A program made the position numbers and the translations under genes. This document shows positions 34,721 to 43,783 of a DNA stretch of 64,000 nucleotides, one piece after another (positions within the stretch are counted from its first letter, which is position 1; each line of letters starts with the position of its first letter). The notes beneath the pieces were generated by a model. The model did not search any database. It saw only the letters and a program-made list of their open reading frames with translations, and was not told the DNA's origin. Source of the stretch: Desulfobaccales bacterium (GTDB lineage: Bacteria > Desulfobacterota > Desulfobaccia > Desulfobaccales > 0-14-0-80-60-11); NCBI GenBank assembly GCA_041648175.1, contig JBAZPO010000011.1, positions 71,263 to 135,262 of the forward strand. The letters are read 5' to 3'.

Positions 34721-35374
34721 ATGATCGATCTCCATACCCATACCTTAAATAGCGACGGCGAACTCCTGCCGTCGGAGTTGTGGCGCCGGGCCCATGTCAA
34801 AGGCTATCGCTATCTCGGCATAACTGACCATGTCGATGCCTCGAACTTCGAGGTGGTCTTTGCCCGGCTAAGAACTGCAGCCTTGAGCCTCAACCGGGGC
34901 GACTACCCGGTGCTCATCCCCGGGCTCGAGTTCACCCATCTGCCCCCGGCCCTCATTGCTCCTCTGGCCGCCCAGGCCCGGGCCCTGGGGGTGCCCCTCA
35001 TCGTGATCCACGGCGAGACCTTGGCTGAACCAGTGGCGCCCGGCACCAACCGGGCCGCCATCGAGGCCGACATCGACATCCTGGCCCATCCCGGCCTCAT
35101 CACCTTAGAGGACGCCGCTCTGGCCCGGGAGCGGGGCATTTTCCTGGAACTGTCCGCCCGCAAAGGGCACTCTCTGGCCAACGGCCACGTGGCCCGGGTG
35201 GCCCTGGAGGTGGGCGCCTCCCTTATTGTCGACACCGACTCCCATAGCCCGTCTGACCTCATCACCCGGCAGCAGGCCGAACGCATCGCCAAGGGCGCAG
35301 GCCTGCGGGACGCCGCAGTCCAAACCCTCTTCACCGACGCCGAAGCCCTGGCCCGCCGCCTGGCGGAGTTGTAG
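34721..35374 (+). CDS. PHP domain metal-dependent hydrolase
   Basis: A 217-residue PHP protein. Metal ligands are visible in MIDLHTHTLNSDGEL, GITDHVDAS, PGLEFTHLP, IVIHGET, DILAHPGLIT and VDTDSHSPSDLI. PHP proteins are phosphoesterases; small stand-alone forms include histidinol phosphatase and trinucleotidases. No more specific call can be made, since neither a HisK context nor added domains are present. Confidence 0.9.
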   Translation: MIDLHTHTLNSDGELLPSELWRRAHVKGYRYLGITDHVDASNFEVVFARLRTAALSLNRGDYPVLIPGLEFTHLPPALIAPLAAQARALGVPLIVIHGETLAEPVAPGTNRAAIEADIDILAHPGLITLEDAALARERGIFLELSARKGHSLANGHVARVALEVGASLIVDTDSHSPSDLITRQQAERIAKGAGLRDAAVQTLFTDAEALARRLAEL

Positions 35375-35395
35375 GAAGGAGAGGCAAGCAAAAGA

Positions 35396-35460
35396 TTTTG
35401 GGGGAACCCCGCTTTTTTAGAAAAAGCGAGGTTCCCCCAAACCCCCTCCTGGAAAAATGG
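35396..35460. repeat. GGGGGAACCCCGC palindromic element, copy B
   Basis: TTTTGGGGGAACCCCGCTTT and AAAGCGAGGTTCCCCCAAA form a stem around TTTAGAAA, followed by CCCCCTCCTGG. It is the inverted relative of 25999-26060. It may act as a transcription barrier after the PHP gene. Confidence 0.7.
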
Positions 35461-35520
35461 AATTATTGGAAGTATTTAACCAATTGACAATTCCTCAAAT
35501 TCAATGAACACTAAATTCCA

Positions 35521-36270
35521 ATGAATCTGGACCAAATATCTCCATTGGGATGGCTCAAGAACTCTGCCCTTTCCATCCTGGAATTCTTCCTGCCCCGGTT
35601 GTGTCTCTTTTGTGGCACGGCAGTGGGGGAAGAGGCGGAGATCGCGGTCTGCCCGGAGTGCGAGGGCCAGATCGAGTGGGTGGAGAGCCCCCTGTGCACG
35701 TGTTGCGGCGCGGTGTTTGCCTCCCGGGACGGCGTCGACCGCGTCTGCGGCGACTGCACCACGGACCCGCCTGCCTTCACTCGGGCCCGGGCCGCGGCCA
35801 TTTATGATGGCCCCACCGCCCAAGCCGTCAAGCGCTTCAAGTTCGGTGGCAAAATGGCCTACCTCCCGGTGATGCAGACCTGGCTGCAGCATCCCCTATG
35901 CCTGGAATTGCTGGCGGACGCGGACCTCATAGCCCCCGTGCCTCTCCACCCCAGGCGCTTGAGGCAGCGCGGCTTTAACCAGGCCCTGCTCCTGGCTCAC
36001 GCCTTCCCTGGAGTGACTATAGCGCGGGAGGTGGTGGTGCGAGTGCGCCACACGGTGCCCCAAGTCGAACTCAAGCCTAAAGAGCGCCGGGACAACGTCA
36101 AGGGAGCCTTTGCCGTGCCCAACCCAGCCCTGGTCAAAGGCAAAAACGTCTTACTCCTCGATGATGTCTTTACCACCGGCGCCACGGTCAGAGAATGCGC
36201 CAAGGCCTTGCTGAAGGCCGGCGCCCGCCGGGTGGACGTCCTCACCGTGGCCCGGGTGAAACATGATTAG
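35521..36270 (+). CDS. comF: ComF family phosphoribosyltransferase-like protein
   Basis: A 249-residue ComF protein. The N-terminus holds a zinc-type double ribbon: CLFCGTAV, CPEC, CTCCGAVF and CGDC. The phosphoribosyltransferase-like domain shows PVPLHPRRLRQRGFNQALLLA and the PRPP loop VLLLDDVFTTGATVRECAKALL. ComF proteins are linked to DNA uptake and single-stranded DNA handling in transformable bacteria; in this lineage the role is not known. Confidence 0.92.
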   Translation: MNLDQISPLGWLKNSALSILEFFLPRLCLFCGTAVGEEAEIAVCPECEGQIEWVESPLCTCCGAVFASRDGVDRVCGDCTTDPPAFTRARAAAIYDGPTAQAVKRFKFGGKMAYLPVMQTWLQHPLCLELLADADLIAPVPLHPRRLRQRGFNQALLLAHAFPGVTIAREVVVRVRHTVPQVELKPKERRDNVKGAFAVPNPALVKGKNVLLLDDVFTTGATVRECAKALLKAGARRVDVLTVARVKHD

Positions 36271-36324
36271 AAAGTAGGGGGAAAAGGGGAAGAGGCGAAA
36301 AGGCGAAAAGGGATTGAGACTTTC

Positions 36325-36819
36325 ATGAGCGAATGCACCACCAGCCATAAGGTGATTTATAGGGACGCCGCGGCCATGTGGGTCCAAGACCTCCAGGGCC
36401 AGGGCCAAAAAGTGGTCTTTACTAACGGCTGCTTCGATCTGCTGCACCCTGGTCACGTGGCTTACCTGGAAGAGGCCCGTTCCCAGGGGGACGCCTTGAT
36501 CGTCGGACTCAACACCGACGCTTCCGTGGTGCGCTTGAATAAAGGCCCCGGCCGCCCTATCACTCCAGAAGCCGATCGGGGCCGGGTTCTGGCCGCGCTG
36601 GCCTGCGTGGACCGGGTAGTGTTGTTTGATGAAGACACACCCCTGGCGCTCATCACCCTCCTACAACCCGACATCCTGGTAAAGGGCGGCGACTACCAAC
36701 TCCATGAAATCGTCGGCCGCGAGGTGGTCGAAGCCCGGGGCGGCAAGGTCTTGACCCTGCCCTTCGTGGCCGGTTACTCCACCTCCGCACTGATCAAACG
36801 CATCCAATCCGGTTGTTAA
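36325..36819 (+). CDS. rfaE2: D-glycero-beta-D-manno-heptose 1-phosphate adenylyltransferase
   Basis: A 164-residue nucleotidyltransferase equal to the C-terminal half of HldE/RfaE. It makes ADP-heptose for lipopolysaccharide. Motifs: KVVFTNGCFDLLHPGHVAYLEEA with the HxGH site, LIVGLNTDASVVRLNKGPGRPI, DRGRVLAALACVDRVVLFDEDTP and the C-terminal YSTSALIKRI. The kinase half (RfaE1) is not in the window. Confidence 0.95.
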   Translation: MSECTTSHKVIYRDAAAMWVQDLQGQGQKVVFTNGCFDLLHPGHVAYLEEARSQGDALIVGLNTDASVVRLNKGPGRPITPEADRGRVLAALACVDRVVLFDEDTPLALITLLQPDILVKGGDYQLHEIVGREVVEARGGKVLTLPFVAGYSTSALIKRIQSGC

Positions 36820-36940
36820 GGGAATCGACCTCGACGGGATCTATGCGCTGATAACCTGCACAATTTATAAAAATTTTGAAACAGCTTGACTTCCGCAAGA
36901 CCAGCGGGAGATATTAAAAGCCATTACCGCGGGTCACTTA

Positions 36941-37076
36941 TACCAAGTTGCGCTCATAGAAGTAAAAATAGCTTCGGTTTTGTAGAGGCACACTTGCATG
37001 TGCGACCACTCTGAGGGCGGACACATAGGTCCGCCCCTACAAAAACTATAATTACCTGTATGACCGCAACTTGGTA
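36941..37076. mobile_element. 136-bp MITE, family 1, copy 1
   Basis: Terminal inverted repeats TACCAAGTTGCGCTCATA and TATGACCGCAACTTGGTA (one mismatch). A 3-bp TTA stands on both sides (36938-36940 and 37077-37079). No coding capacity. It is identical base for base to the copies at 46424 and 53770. It lies 25 bp upstream of gpmA. Confidence 0.92.
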
Positions 37077-37101
37077 TTAGGAGATAACAGGAGATAAAGT
37101 A

Positions 37102-37851
37102 ATGAAACAACTCGTGCTGCTCAGACACGGTGAAAGTATCTGGAACCAGGAAAATCGCTTCACGGGCTGGATCGATGTGGGTTTGAGTGACAAAGGCGTC
37201 CAGGAGGCCATCGAGGCCGGTCGCCTTCTCAAGGAGGAAGGTTTCGTCTTTGATGTCGCCTATACTTCAATGCTCAAGCGGGCCATCAAGACCCTGTGGA
37301 TCGCGCTGGAGGGGATGGACCTGATGTGGCTCCCGATTCACCATAGTTGGCGCTTGAATGAGCGTCACTATGGCGCGCTCCAGGGGCTCAACAAAGCGGA
37401 GACCGTCGAAAAATTCGGCATGGAGCAGGTGAAAATCTGGCGCCGCAGCTACAGCATACCACCCCCGGCTTTAACGCCGGACGACCCGCGCTATCCTGGG
37501 AGTGACCCGCGCTACGCCGATCTGTCTCCCGAAGAACTTCCCCTGAGCGAATGTCTCGAAGACGTAGTGGCGCGTTTTCTGCCTTATTGGCAGAAAGTCA
37601 TCGCTCCGGCCATGCAAGCGGGGCAACGGGTACTCATCGCCGCCCACGGCAACAGTCTGCGGGCTTTGGTGAAATATCTGGATAAGGTTTCAGACGATGA
37701 CATCGTGTCCCTCAATATCCCCACTGGCATCCCGCTGGTTTACGAACTGAATGATGATCTAACGCCCATCCGGAGCCGTTATATGGGCGACCCCGAGGCG
37801 GCTAAACGGGCGGCCCTTGCCGTGGCCAACCAATTAAAGGGCGGAAAATAG
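37102..37851 (+). CDS. gpmA: 2,3-bisphosphoglycerate-dependent phosphoglycerate mutase
   Basis: A 249-residue phosphoglycerate mutase of glycolysis/gluconeogenesis. The phosphohistidine motif is LVLLRHGESIWNQENRFTGWIDVGLS; RLNERHYGALQGLNKAET and YADLSPEELPLSECLEDVVARFLPYW are typical; the second His is in LIAAHGNSLRALVKYL. AGGAG precedes the ATG. A MITE sits just upstream and may have changed its promoter. Confidence 0.96.
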   Translation: MKQLVLLRHGESIWNQENRFTGWIDVGLSDKGVQEAIEAGRLLKEEGFVFDVAYTSMLKRAIKTLWIALEGMDLMWLPIHHSWRLNERHYGALQGLNKAETVEKFGMEQVKIWRRSYSIPPPALTPDDPRYPGSDPRYADLSPEELPLSECLEDVVARFLPYWQKVIAPAMQAGQRVLIAAHGNSLRALVKYLDKVSDDDIVSLNIPTGIPLVYELNDDLTPIRSRYMGDPEAAKRAALAVANQLKGGK

Positions 37852-37864
37852 TTCTTATTGAATC

Positions 37865-37994
37865 GAGGTTCTTGCAAAAAGCCGTTTTGTCATCCTGAGC
37901 GAAGCGAAGGACCTCGTATTTTCACCCCTTTTGAGATTCTTCGGTCGCTTCGCTCCCTCAGAATGACAGGCAGGGAGATATTTGCAAGGGGCTC
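37865..37994. repeat. Element with GAGxxxCTTGCAAA ends and GTCATxCTGAGCG core
   Basis: The outer ends GAGGTTCTTGCAAA and TTTGCAAGGGGCTC are imperfect inverted repeats like those of the element at 61155-61295. Inside, GTCATCCTGAGCGAAGCGAA and the inverted TCGCTTCGCTCCCTCAGAAT form a widespread palindromic repeat. It separates gpmA from the convergent MFS gene. Confidence 0.65.
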
Positions 37995-38008
37995 AATCGA
38001 AACCCGAA

Positions 38009-39133
38009 TTACTCCCGCAACCCCATATAGGCTAACGGCAACAGAGCCAGACTGATGGCCCCGGAGATGATCAGCGGCATCTGGTAGCCGTAGGCCGCGC
38101 CCAAGGGACCGAAGATCAGGGAACCGGCAAAGACCCCCATCGTGGTGGTGAGCGCAATGAGGCTGGCGCTGCCGCCGATGCGGTCCACGTGAAAAAGCCG
38201 GGTGATGGTGGTATAGGTCTCCATGAGGATGAGGCCGTCCCCAAACCCGTGCACCGCCCGCCAGGCGAAGGACCAGGCCAGGTCCGGATACGTCATGCAA
38301 ATATGGCCGGTGCCGGAAAACACCAGGGCCAGGGCCAGAAAAGTGAGGGGCTTTAAGCGCCCGGCCCAGAACCGCCCATAAATATAAGCGGTTAGGGCCA
38401 CCACCCCGAATTCCCCTGCCATGTAGATACCCACCCCCAAGGGCGACAGTCCCAGGTTGTGCTCCAGAAACAACGACAGGCTGGTGGCCTCAGCCCCCCA
38501 GTGCAGGGTAAAGAGAAAGAGCCAGCTAACGAAAAAGAGTACTGGAGCGGCCAAGAAATCCCGGCCATAGTCAAACAAGGCCGTACGCACCCCCCGGGTC
38601 ACCGGCAGACGCACCGTAGGCCCGATCAGGATCAGCAGCCCCACGCTGAAGAGCTTCAAAGTTATGGTGAAATTCAGCCAGTAGTATGCCGCGCCTCCCA
38701 ACAGCACCCCCACCAGCATCCCGCCCATGCGCATGGCATTGTACTGCCCCAGGCGCCGGGGCGCGTCCGCATGGTCTTCCTTGAACAGGAGGGTATCTAA
38801 AGAGAGCCGAAAGAGCTGAAGGCTCAGGCCGAAGCCCCAAAAGACCGCCAGGAAGGGCCAGAAACTCCCCACAAGCGCCAGCCCCCAGAGGCTTGCCGCA
38901 GTCGCCGCCAGGCCCATCCGGGTAAGGATGCGGGCGGGATAACGGTCGCCGATGACGCCCACGGGGAAAGATACCAGAATAGCGTTCAGGCTGAGGACTG
39001 CATAGAGGACCCCGATCTGGCCCCCGGAAAAATGGAGATTCCCCTTTAAATAGAGGGGAAGCAGGAAGTAGATGCAGGAGACGACCGCGGAATAGACACT
39101 GATATAAAAGGGCAGCAAAATATTGGACCGCAC
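38009..39133 (-). CDS. MFS transporter
   Basis: A 374-residue major facilitator with 11-12 hydrophobic helices. The loop 2-3 signature is seen as GVIGDRYPARILTRMG. The second half contains HFDRIGG-like FHVDRIGGSASLIAL. The substrate is unknown. It starts with GTG right after the stop (TAA) of the NIL-ferredoxin gene, so the two are co-translated; this suggests a metabolic link, for example sulfur or amino-acid traffic, but that is inference. Confidence 0.87.
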   Translation of the reverse strand: MRSNILLPFYISVYSAVVSCIYFLLPLYLKGNLHFSGGQIGVLYAVLSLNAILVSFPVGVIGDRYPARILTRMGLAATAASLWGLALVGSFWPFLAVFWGFGLSLQLFRLSLDTLLFKEDHADAPRRLGQYNAMRMGGMLVGVLLGGAAYYWLNFTITLKLFSVGLLILIGPTVRLPVTRGVRTALFDYGRDFLAAPVLFFVSWLFLFTLHWGAEATSLSLFLEHNLGLSPLGVGIYMAGEFGVVALTAYIYGRFWAGRLKPLTFLALALVFSGTGHICMTYPDLAWSFAWRAVHGFGDGLILMETYTTITRLFHVDRIGGSASLIALTTTMGVFAGSLIFGPLGAAYGYQMPLIISGAISLALLPLAYMGLRE

Positions 39134-39556
39134 TTACAAGGCGCTGCGGTCGAGCCGAACCTCCATGGCCCGGGCCGGGCACACCGGGCAACACAGTTCG
39201 CAGGCGCTACATTTTTCGGGGTCAAAGAGGACTTCCATCTCAGGCCGCTTGACGCGCAGGGCCCCGGTGGGGCAGACCGCGGTGCAGGCGCCGCACTGGT
39301 AACAGCTCTCTTCATTGCGGCGCACCTCGCGGGCCACCCGCTGGACCTTAACCCCTGAATCCTTCAGGTACTTGAGACCCCGGCGAAAATTTTTCGGATG
39401 CCCCCTGAGCTCCATGACCATCACCCCTTCTTTCCGGGGATAGATGGTGGCCTTGAGCAGATTAAACTCCAGGTCATAATCTTTGACCAGGCGGTAAATG
39501 ATGGGCTGATCCACCACCTCCTGGGAAAACCGCAGCACTAACATTTCCGCATGCAT
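39134..39556 (-). CDS. NIL domain and 2[4Fe-4S] ferredoxin protein
   Basis: From ATG 39556 the product is 140 residues. Residues 1-75 are a NIL domain (LRFSQEVVDQPIIYRLVKDYDLEFNLLKA), as found behind methionine ABC ATPases. Residues 85-135 hold two cluster motifs, CYQCGACTAVCPTG and CSACELCCPVCPA. Such proteins in methanogens and sulfate reducers act with a DUF39 protein in sulfur insertion to make homocysteine from aspartate semialdehyde; the DUF39 partner is not in the window. The next gene is an MFS transporter. Confidence 0.9.
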   Translation of the reverse strand: MHAEMLVLRFSQEVVDQPIIYRLVKDYDLEFNLLKATIYPRKEGVMVMELRGHPKNFRRGLKYLKDSGVKVQRVAREVRRNEESCYQCGACTAVCPTGALRVKRPEMEVLFDPEKCSACELCCPVCPARAMEVRLDRSAL

Positions 39557-39606
39557 ATACCGGCCCTCAAAATGCAATAAGGCAGATTTCTCCCCGCCCC
39601 TTATAA

Positions 39607-40335
39607 TTATCGCTCATTGTTCTCTTCTTCGGAAGGTTTTTTAATCCAAACAAGCACAAGAGATGTCGCCTGACAAATGATCAATGCAAAAAGAAACCCT
39701 TGCAGACCAAACCAGATTCCAACAAGTGCAAAACTTGTAATTGGCGGAGAGATGAATAGGACAACCTTTCCTCCTCTTGCATCATCTCTTTTAAGAACCT
39801 GGTACCCTCGATGCCTAAGTTCCCCCACTTTGTTATCAACTTCTCTTATGGACAGATTCCTGCGGTCTGAATATTGGTCCAATGGTAGATTATCCATCAT
39901 TTTATTATTTTTAGTATTTTTTGAACCATGAGATTCTATTTTACCTTGAGCATTGTAATTCTTTACATCACTATAAATAGGAGGAATTGAATATTCTTTA
40001 GTATATGGCCTATCATAAAATGAATAGCCATAGATAAAACATGGAATAGCTATAATTAATGCTATAATCATCGATATTCTACTAACTTTTTCGTAACTTT
40101 CTTTTCTGCTAAAATATTGAAAGATAGTTATTAACATAATAATGTCAATTACAACAAATAATATCAAAAATAATCCAGTATTATATGATATATTATCAAT
40201 ATCATTCTGTATTGCTGCCAATTCTCTGGAGAATTCTTCTATCTTACTATAATAATTGTCAACTAATTTAAAAATATCGCTAAAATCAGTTAGGCTGCTT
40301 TGAAAAAGAACACTGTTCGATAAAATCTTGAACAT
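39607..40335 (-). CDS. AT-rich membrane protein of unknown function
   Basis: A 242-residue protein I do not recognise. An amphipathic, coiled-coil-like N-terminus (about 20-48) is followed by hydrophobic segments at about 53-74, 86-106 and 200-230. A soluble loop between them (about 107-195) is rich in Asn, Lys and Asp. The tail is acidic (SEEENNER). The DNA is much richer in A+T than its neighbours and codon use favours A/T endings, so recent transfer is likely. No mobile-element gene is adjacent. Confidence 0.75.
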   Translation of the reverse strand: MFKILSNSVLFQSSLTDFSDIFKLVDNYYSKIEEFSRELAAIQNDIDNISYNTGLFLILFVVIDIIMLITIFQYFSRKESYEKVSRISMIIALIIAIPCFIYGYSFYDRPYTKEYSIPPIYSDVKNYNAQGKIESHGSKNTKNNKMMDNLPLDQYSDRRNLSIREVDNKVGELRHRGYQVLKRDDARGGKVVLFISPPITSFALVGIWFGLQGFLFALIICQATSLVLVWIKKPSEEENNER

Positions 40336-40504
40336 GCGATTCTCCTCTAATAATAATCCGCTCAGGTGAGACCGTTCCCAGCCGCCGCTACAATAGTACG
40401 AAGTTTTTTCACAGACAGAGCCTCATTCTGCCAGTCAATTTTTTTATCGGTCATTGGGTTCATTAACTTTATGAATTTTTTACACTAAATTAAGAAGGCG
40501 TTCC

Positions 40505-43489
40505 TCAAATCAGGCTGCCGAAACGGCGCTCCCAGGCGGCCTTGAGGGTTTCCAGGGGAGCCGAGAGCAGGGGCTGCCCATGCCGCACAATCTTCACGGT
40601 TTGATCGGACCTCACCTGCCCGATTAAGGTGAGAGGCTGGCCCCGAAAGAGATCTTCCAGACGGCCCTGGTGGGCCGGGTCGACGCTCACCAGGAACCGT
40701 CCGGCCGACTCGGAATAGAGACTGGCGTAAGCCGGGGATTCCGGTGCCACCAGGCTCAGGTCCACCTCGATGCCCAACCCCGCGGCCAGGCTGGCTAAAG
40801 CCAGATGCACCCCCAAGCCGCCCCGATAGAGGCCGTGGGCCGAAGCCATCAATTCGGCCTGGCCGGCCTCCTCCAGCAGGCGGTAGTATGCCAGGAATTC
40901 CTTATAGCGCACCTCAGGCACGCTCAGTCCCACATAGCCCAACAGCTCGTAAAACTCCGAGCCGCCCAGCTCCGGCCGGGTGTCGCCCACCAGGTAAATG
41001 GAATCCCCGGGTCGCTTCCACTCCAGGCTCAAGGCCCGCTTAAGATCCGGCAGGACACTGACCGCAGTGAAAAATAGGGTGGGCAGGCCGCTCACCCGGT
41101 GCATCTCCCCGTACGCCCCGGGTATCAGGCCATCCACATACATGCTGTCTTTGCCGGACAACAACGGGATACCGTAAGCCAGGCACAGGTCCTTGAGCGC
41201 CAGGCAGGACCGCACCAACTGGGCTGCTTTATAGCGGCCGTCAGGGTTCATGCGGGGATCGTATTCCACACTGGGCCAGCAGAAATTGTCCACTCCTCCG
41301 ATGTGATCCAGGGTTCCGCCCACCGCCAACAGGCGCCGCACCGCTTCATCGATGGTCACCGCGGTCATGTGATAAGTGTCGATCTGGGAGTAGGCAGGAC
41401 ACAAGGCCAGGCTTAAGGCCAGTCCCCGGTGCGAGTTTGGCCGGGGTCTGAGGATGGCGGCGTCGCCTGGGACCGGGGTAAACTCCCCCACCAGGGGTTT
41501 GATTACGCTGGCTCCCTGGACCTCGTGATCGTACTGGCGGATGATCCACTCCCGGGAACAGATATTGGGCCGGTCCAGCAGGGCCAGGAGCATGCCCAGG
41601 TGATCCCCGGGGTCGCCCAAAACCGGCTCGGTCAGGCGGGTCTCCGGTGGCAGCCACTCGGCTTCGAACTCCCAGGGAGGGAACTCCTCCTCCAGGAACG
41701 ATAAGTCCATAAACGCGCAGGTGCGTCCCTGGTATTTTACCTCCAGGACCCCGCTGTCGGTATAGCGGCCCATGACACTGGCCTCCACCGCATGCTTCCG
41801 GGCCAGGCCTTTGAAGCGGGCTTCGTGTTCAGGTTTTACCCCTATCACCATGCGCTCTTGGGATTCAGACACCCAAATCTCCCAGGGGTCCAGCCCCTGG
41901 TACTTAACGGGCACTGCTTCCAGCCAGACCTCCCCGCCGCCAGCCATTTGGGCCGATTCTCCCACCGCCGAGGATAGCCCGCCACCGCCGCAGTCGGTGA
42001 TGAAGGTGATGAGCCCCTGGTCCCGGGCCTCTAACAAAAAATCGTGCATGTTCTTCTGGGTGTAGGGGTCGCCGATCTGGACGTGGCCGGCCGGGGTGCC
42101 CGGGGACGAGACCTCGGACGATGCGGTCACCCCGTGAATCCCGTCTTTGCCAACCCGGCCGCCGCAAGTGATAATCAAATCGCCGGGGTGAGCCGCTTTC
42201 TCTGCCCCGGGCTCGCCTTTGATCTTCAGGGGCAGCAACCCCACCGCACCCACAAATACCAGGGACTTGCCCAGGTAAGCAGCATCAAAATAAAGGGCGC
42301 CGTTGACGGTGGGTATCCCGCTCTTATTGCCGCCGTCCTTGACGCCTTCGATGACGCCATCCAGGAGACGCCGGGGGTGCAGCCGGGGCTTGAGCGGCCC
42401 GGCATAGCCTCGGGGTCCCACGCAAAAGCCGTACATACCCCCGATGAGGCGAGCTCCTTTGCCGGTGCCTAAAGGGTCCCGGTAAACGCCCACAATGCCG
42501 GTGAGGGAACCGCCGTAGGCCTCCAGGTTGGAAGGGGAGTTGTGAGTTTCGCCCTTGATTACATAGGAAAACTCGTCGTCCAACTGCCCCACTCCGGCGT
42601 TGTCCCAGAGCACCGAAACTACCCAGGGTTTAAGCTGGGCAATCTCCCGGGTGGGCGCGGAGATGCAGACCTTGAAAGGATTGTCCAGGATGAAGCTTTC
42701 CCCGCTCCCCGCGTCTCGGTAATGAAACCGCCCCCGAAAGGTGTTGTGGTTGCAATGGTCGCTCCTGGCCTGGGCCAGGTATTCCAGTTCCACGTCGGTG
42801 GGGGCCGCCAGTCCCACCGCGGCCCGCTGGGCCTTAACTTCGGGGCGCTGAAAATAATTTAAGATAACCGGCAGGTCGGCATCCCGGAGCGCCAGATGGC
42901 GCTGGCGGCTCAATTCCTTGAGGACCTCCGGTGAAGCCAGATCAAAGGCCGCAACCCTAGGAGTGTGGGCCAGCATAACCCGGGGCAGAATAATCCCCAC
43001 TCCATGCTCGGAATCCCAGGTCTCCCGGGAAAATATCCGAAATTCCTGGACCATGTCGTTGGCCAGAAGTTCCCGGGCGATCTGGGCCGCGTGGTTCTCG
43101 GTGAGGCTATCGCCGGTTAGTAGGAAGAGCTTGGAGGTATACACCGCGGCGTCCACCGGCAGAGATTCCCCCAGGTAGGCCGTGATGGCTTCCAGGGCTA
43201 CGGTCCCGGCCGTATCCCGTACCCCGGGTTTAAAGCCCACCCAGATGGCCCACTGGAAATCCCGGGCCAGGGTCTGAAAGCTTGATACCTGGGTGGTGGG
43301 ATGCGTGAAGATATCCGTGCGGATTGCCTCCAAGGTCGTCAGAGGCAGGTCCAACTCCAGCATAAGGACCCGCAAAACCCGGACCGCGGTAAGGTCGAGA
43401 CCGAAGTATTCCCGGGCCTGGCGGCGCACCCCCTCCCCTTCTGCGTCTGTAAGGTCCGGGCGCCAACCGATTTCCAGCCGTACTGCCAT
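40505..43489 (-). CDS. purL: Phosphoribosylformylglycinamidine synthase, fused PurS-PurL
   Basis: From ATG 43489 (GGGAGAG upstream) the product is 994 residues. It catalyses the FGAR to FGAM step of purine synthesis. The first 170 residues are a doubled PurS-like module (AVRLEIGWRPDLTDAEGEG..., then WAIWVGFKPGVRDTAG). The remainder is PurL: ARSDHCNHNTFRGRFH, KGETHNSPSNLEAYGGSLTGIVGVYRDPLGTG, GDLIITCGGRVGKDGIHG, DCGGGGLSSAVGESAQ and a second AIRS-like half. It lacks the C-terminal glutaminase domain of the 1300-residue enzyme, so a separate PurQ must exist outside the window. Confidence 0.94.
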   Translation of the reverse strand: MAVRLEIGWRPDLTDAEGEGVRRQAREYFGLDLTAVRVLRVLMLELDLPLTTLEAIRTDIFTHPTTQVSSFQTLARDFQWAIWVGFKPGVRDTAGTVALEAITAYLGESLPVDAAVYTSKLFLLTGDSLTENHAAQIARELLANDMVQEFRIFSRETWDSEHGVGIILPRVMLAHTPRVAAFDLASPEVLKELSRQRHLALRDADLPVILNYFQRPEVKAQRAAVGLAAPTDVELEYLAQARSDHCNHNTFRGRFHYRDAGSGESFILDNPFKVCISAPTREIAQLKPWVVSVLWDNAGVGQLDDEFSYVIKGETHNSPSNLEAYGGSLTGIVGVYRDPLGTGKGARLIGGMYGFCVGPRGYAGPLKPRLHPRRLLDGVIEGVKDGGNKSGIPTVNGALYFDAAYLGKSLVFVGAVGLLPLKIKGEPGAEKAAHPGDLIITCGGRVGKDGIHGVTASSEVSSPGTPAGHVQIGDPYTQKNMHDFLLEARDQGLITFITDCGGGGLSSAVGESAQMAGGGEVWLEAVPVKYQGLDPWEIWVSESQERMVIGVKPEHEARFKGLARKHAVEASVMGRYTDSGVLEVKYQGRTCAFMDLSFLEEEFPPWEFEAEWLPPETRLTEPVLGDPGDHLGMLLALLDRPNICSREWIIRQYDHEVQGASVIKPLVGEFTPVPGDAAILRPRPNSHRGLALSLALCPAYSQIDTYHMTAVTIDEAVRRLLAVGGTLDHIGGVDNFCWPSVEYDPRMNPDGRYKAAQLVRSCLALKDLCLAYGIPLLSGKDSMYVDGLIPGAYGEMHRVSGLPTLFFTAVSVLPDLKRALSLEWKRPGDSIYLVGDTRPELGGSEFYELLGYVGLSVPEVRYKEFLAYYRLLEEAGQAELMASAHGLYRGGLGVHLALASLAAGLGIEVDLSLVAPESPAYASLYSESAGRFLVSVDPAHQGRLEDLFRGQPLTLIGQVRSDQTVKIVRHGQPLLSAPLETLKAAWERRFGSLI

Positions 43490-43630
43490 AGCTCTCCCTG
43501 GCATATTCATGGATTGATATAGAAAATATACCTCAAGGTGAGCCGGATATAAAGGTTAAGTTTGCGGTCCAAGAATGAGGAGGAGAATCAAGACTAAAAG
43601 CTATTTCAAAACCTTGCAGCAGGGAACAAC

Positions 43631-43700
43631 GTCATTCTGAACGCAGCGAAGTACTCTCATGGTCAATAAATTGAGATCCTTCACTTCGTTCAGGATGACA
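43631..43700. repeat. GTCATTCTGAACG palindromic repeat
   Basis: GTCATTCTGAACGCAGCGAA and, 40 bp on, TTCACTTCGTTCAGGATGAC. It is the same type as the core of 37865-37994. Confidence 0.65.
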
Positions 43701-43783
43701 GCAATGGCGATTTTGGACTAGCGTGGGGTCTTTTCCCGGGGACCAGGAGAGCAGACTTCAATCGCCCAAGGTTCAACATAACC

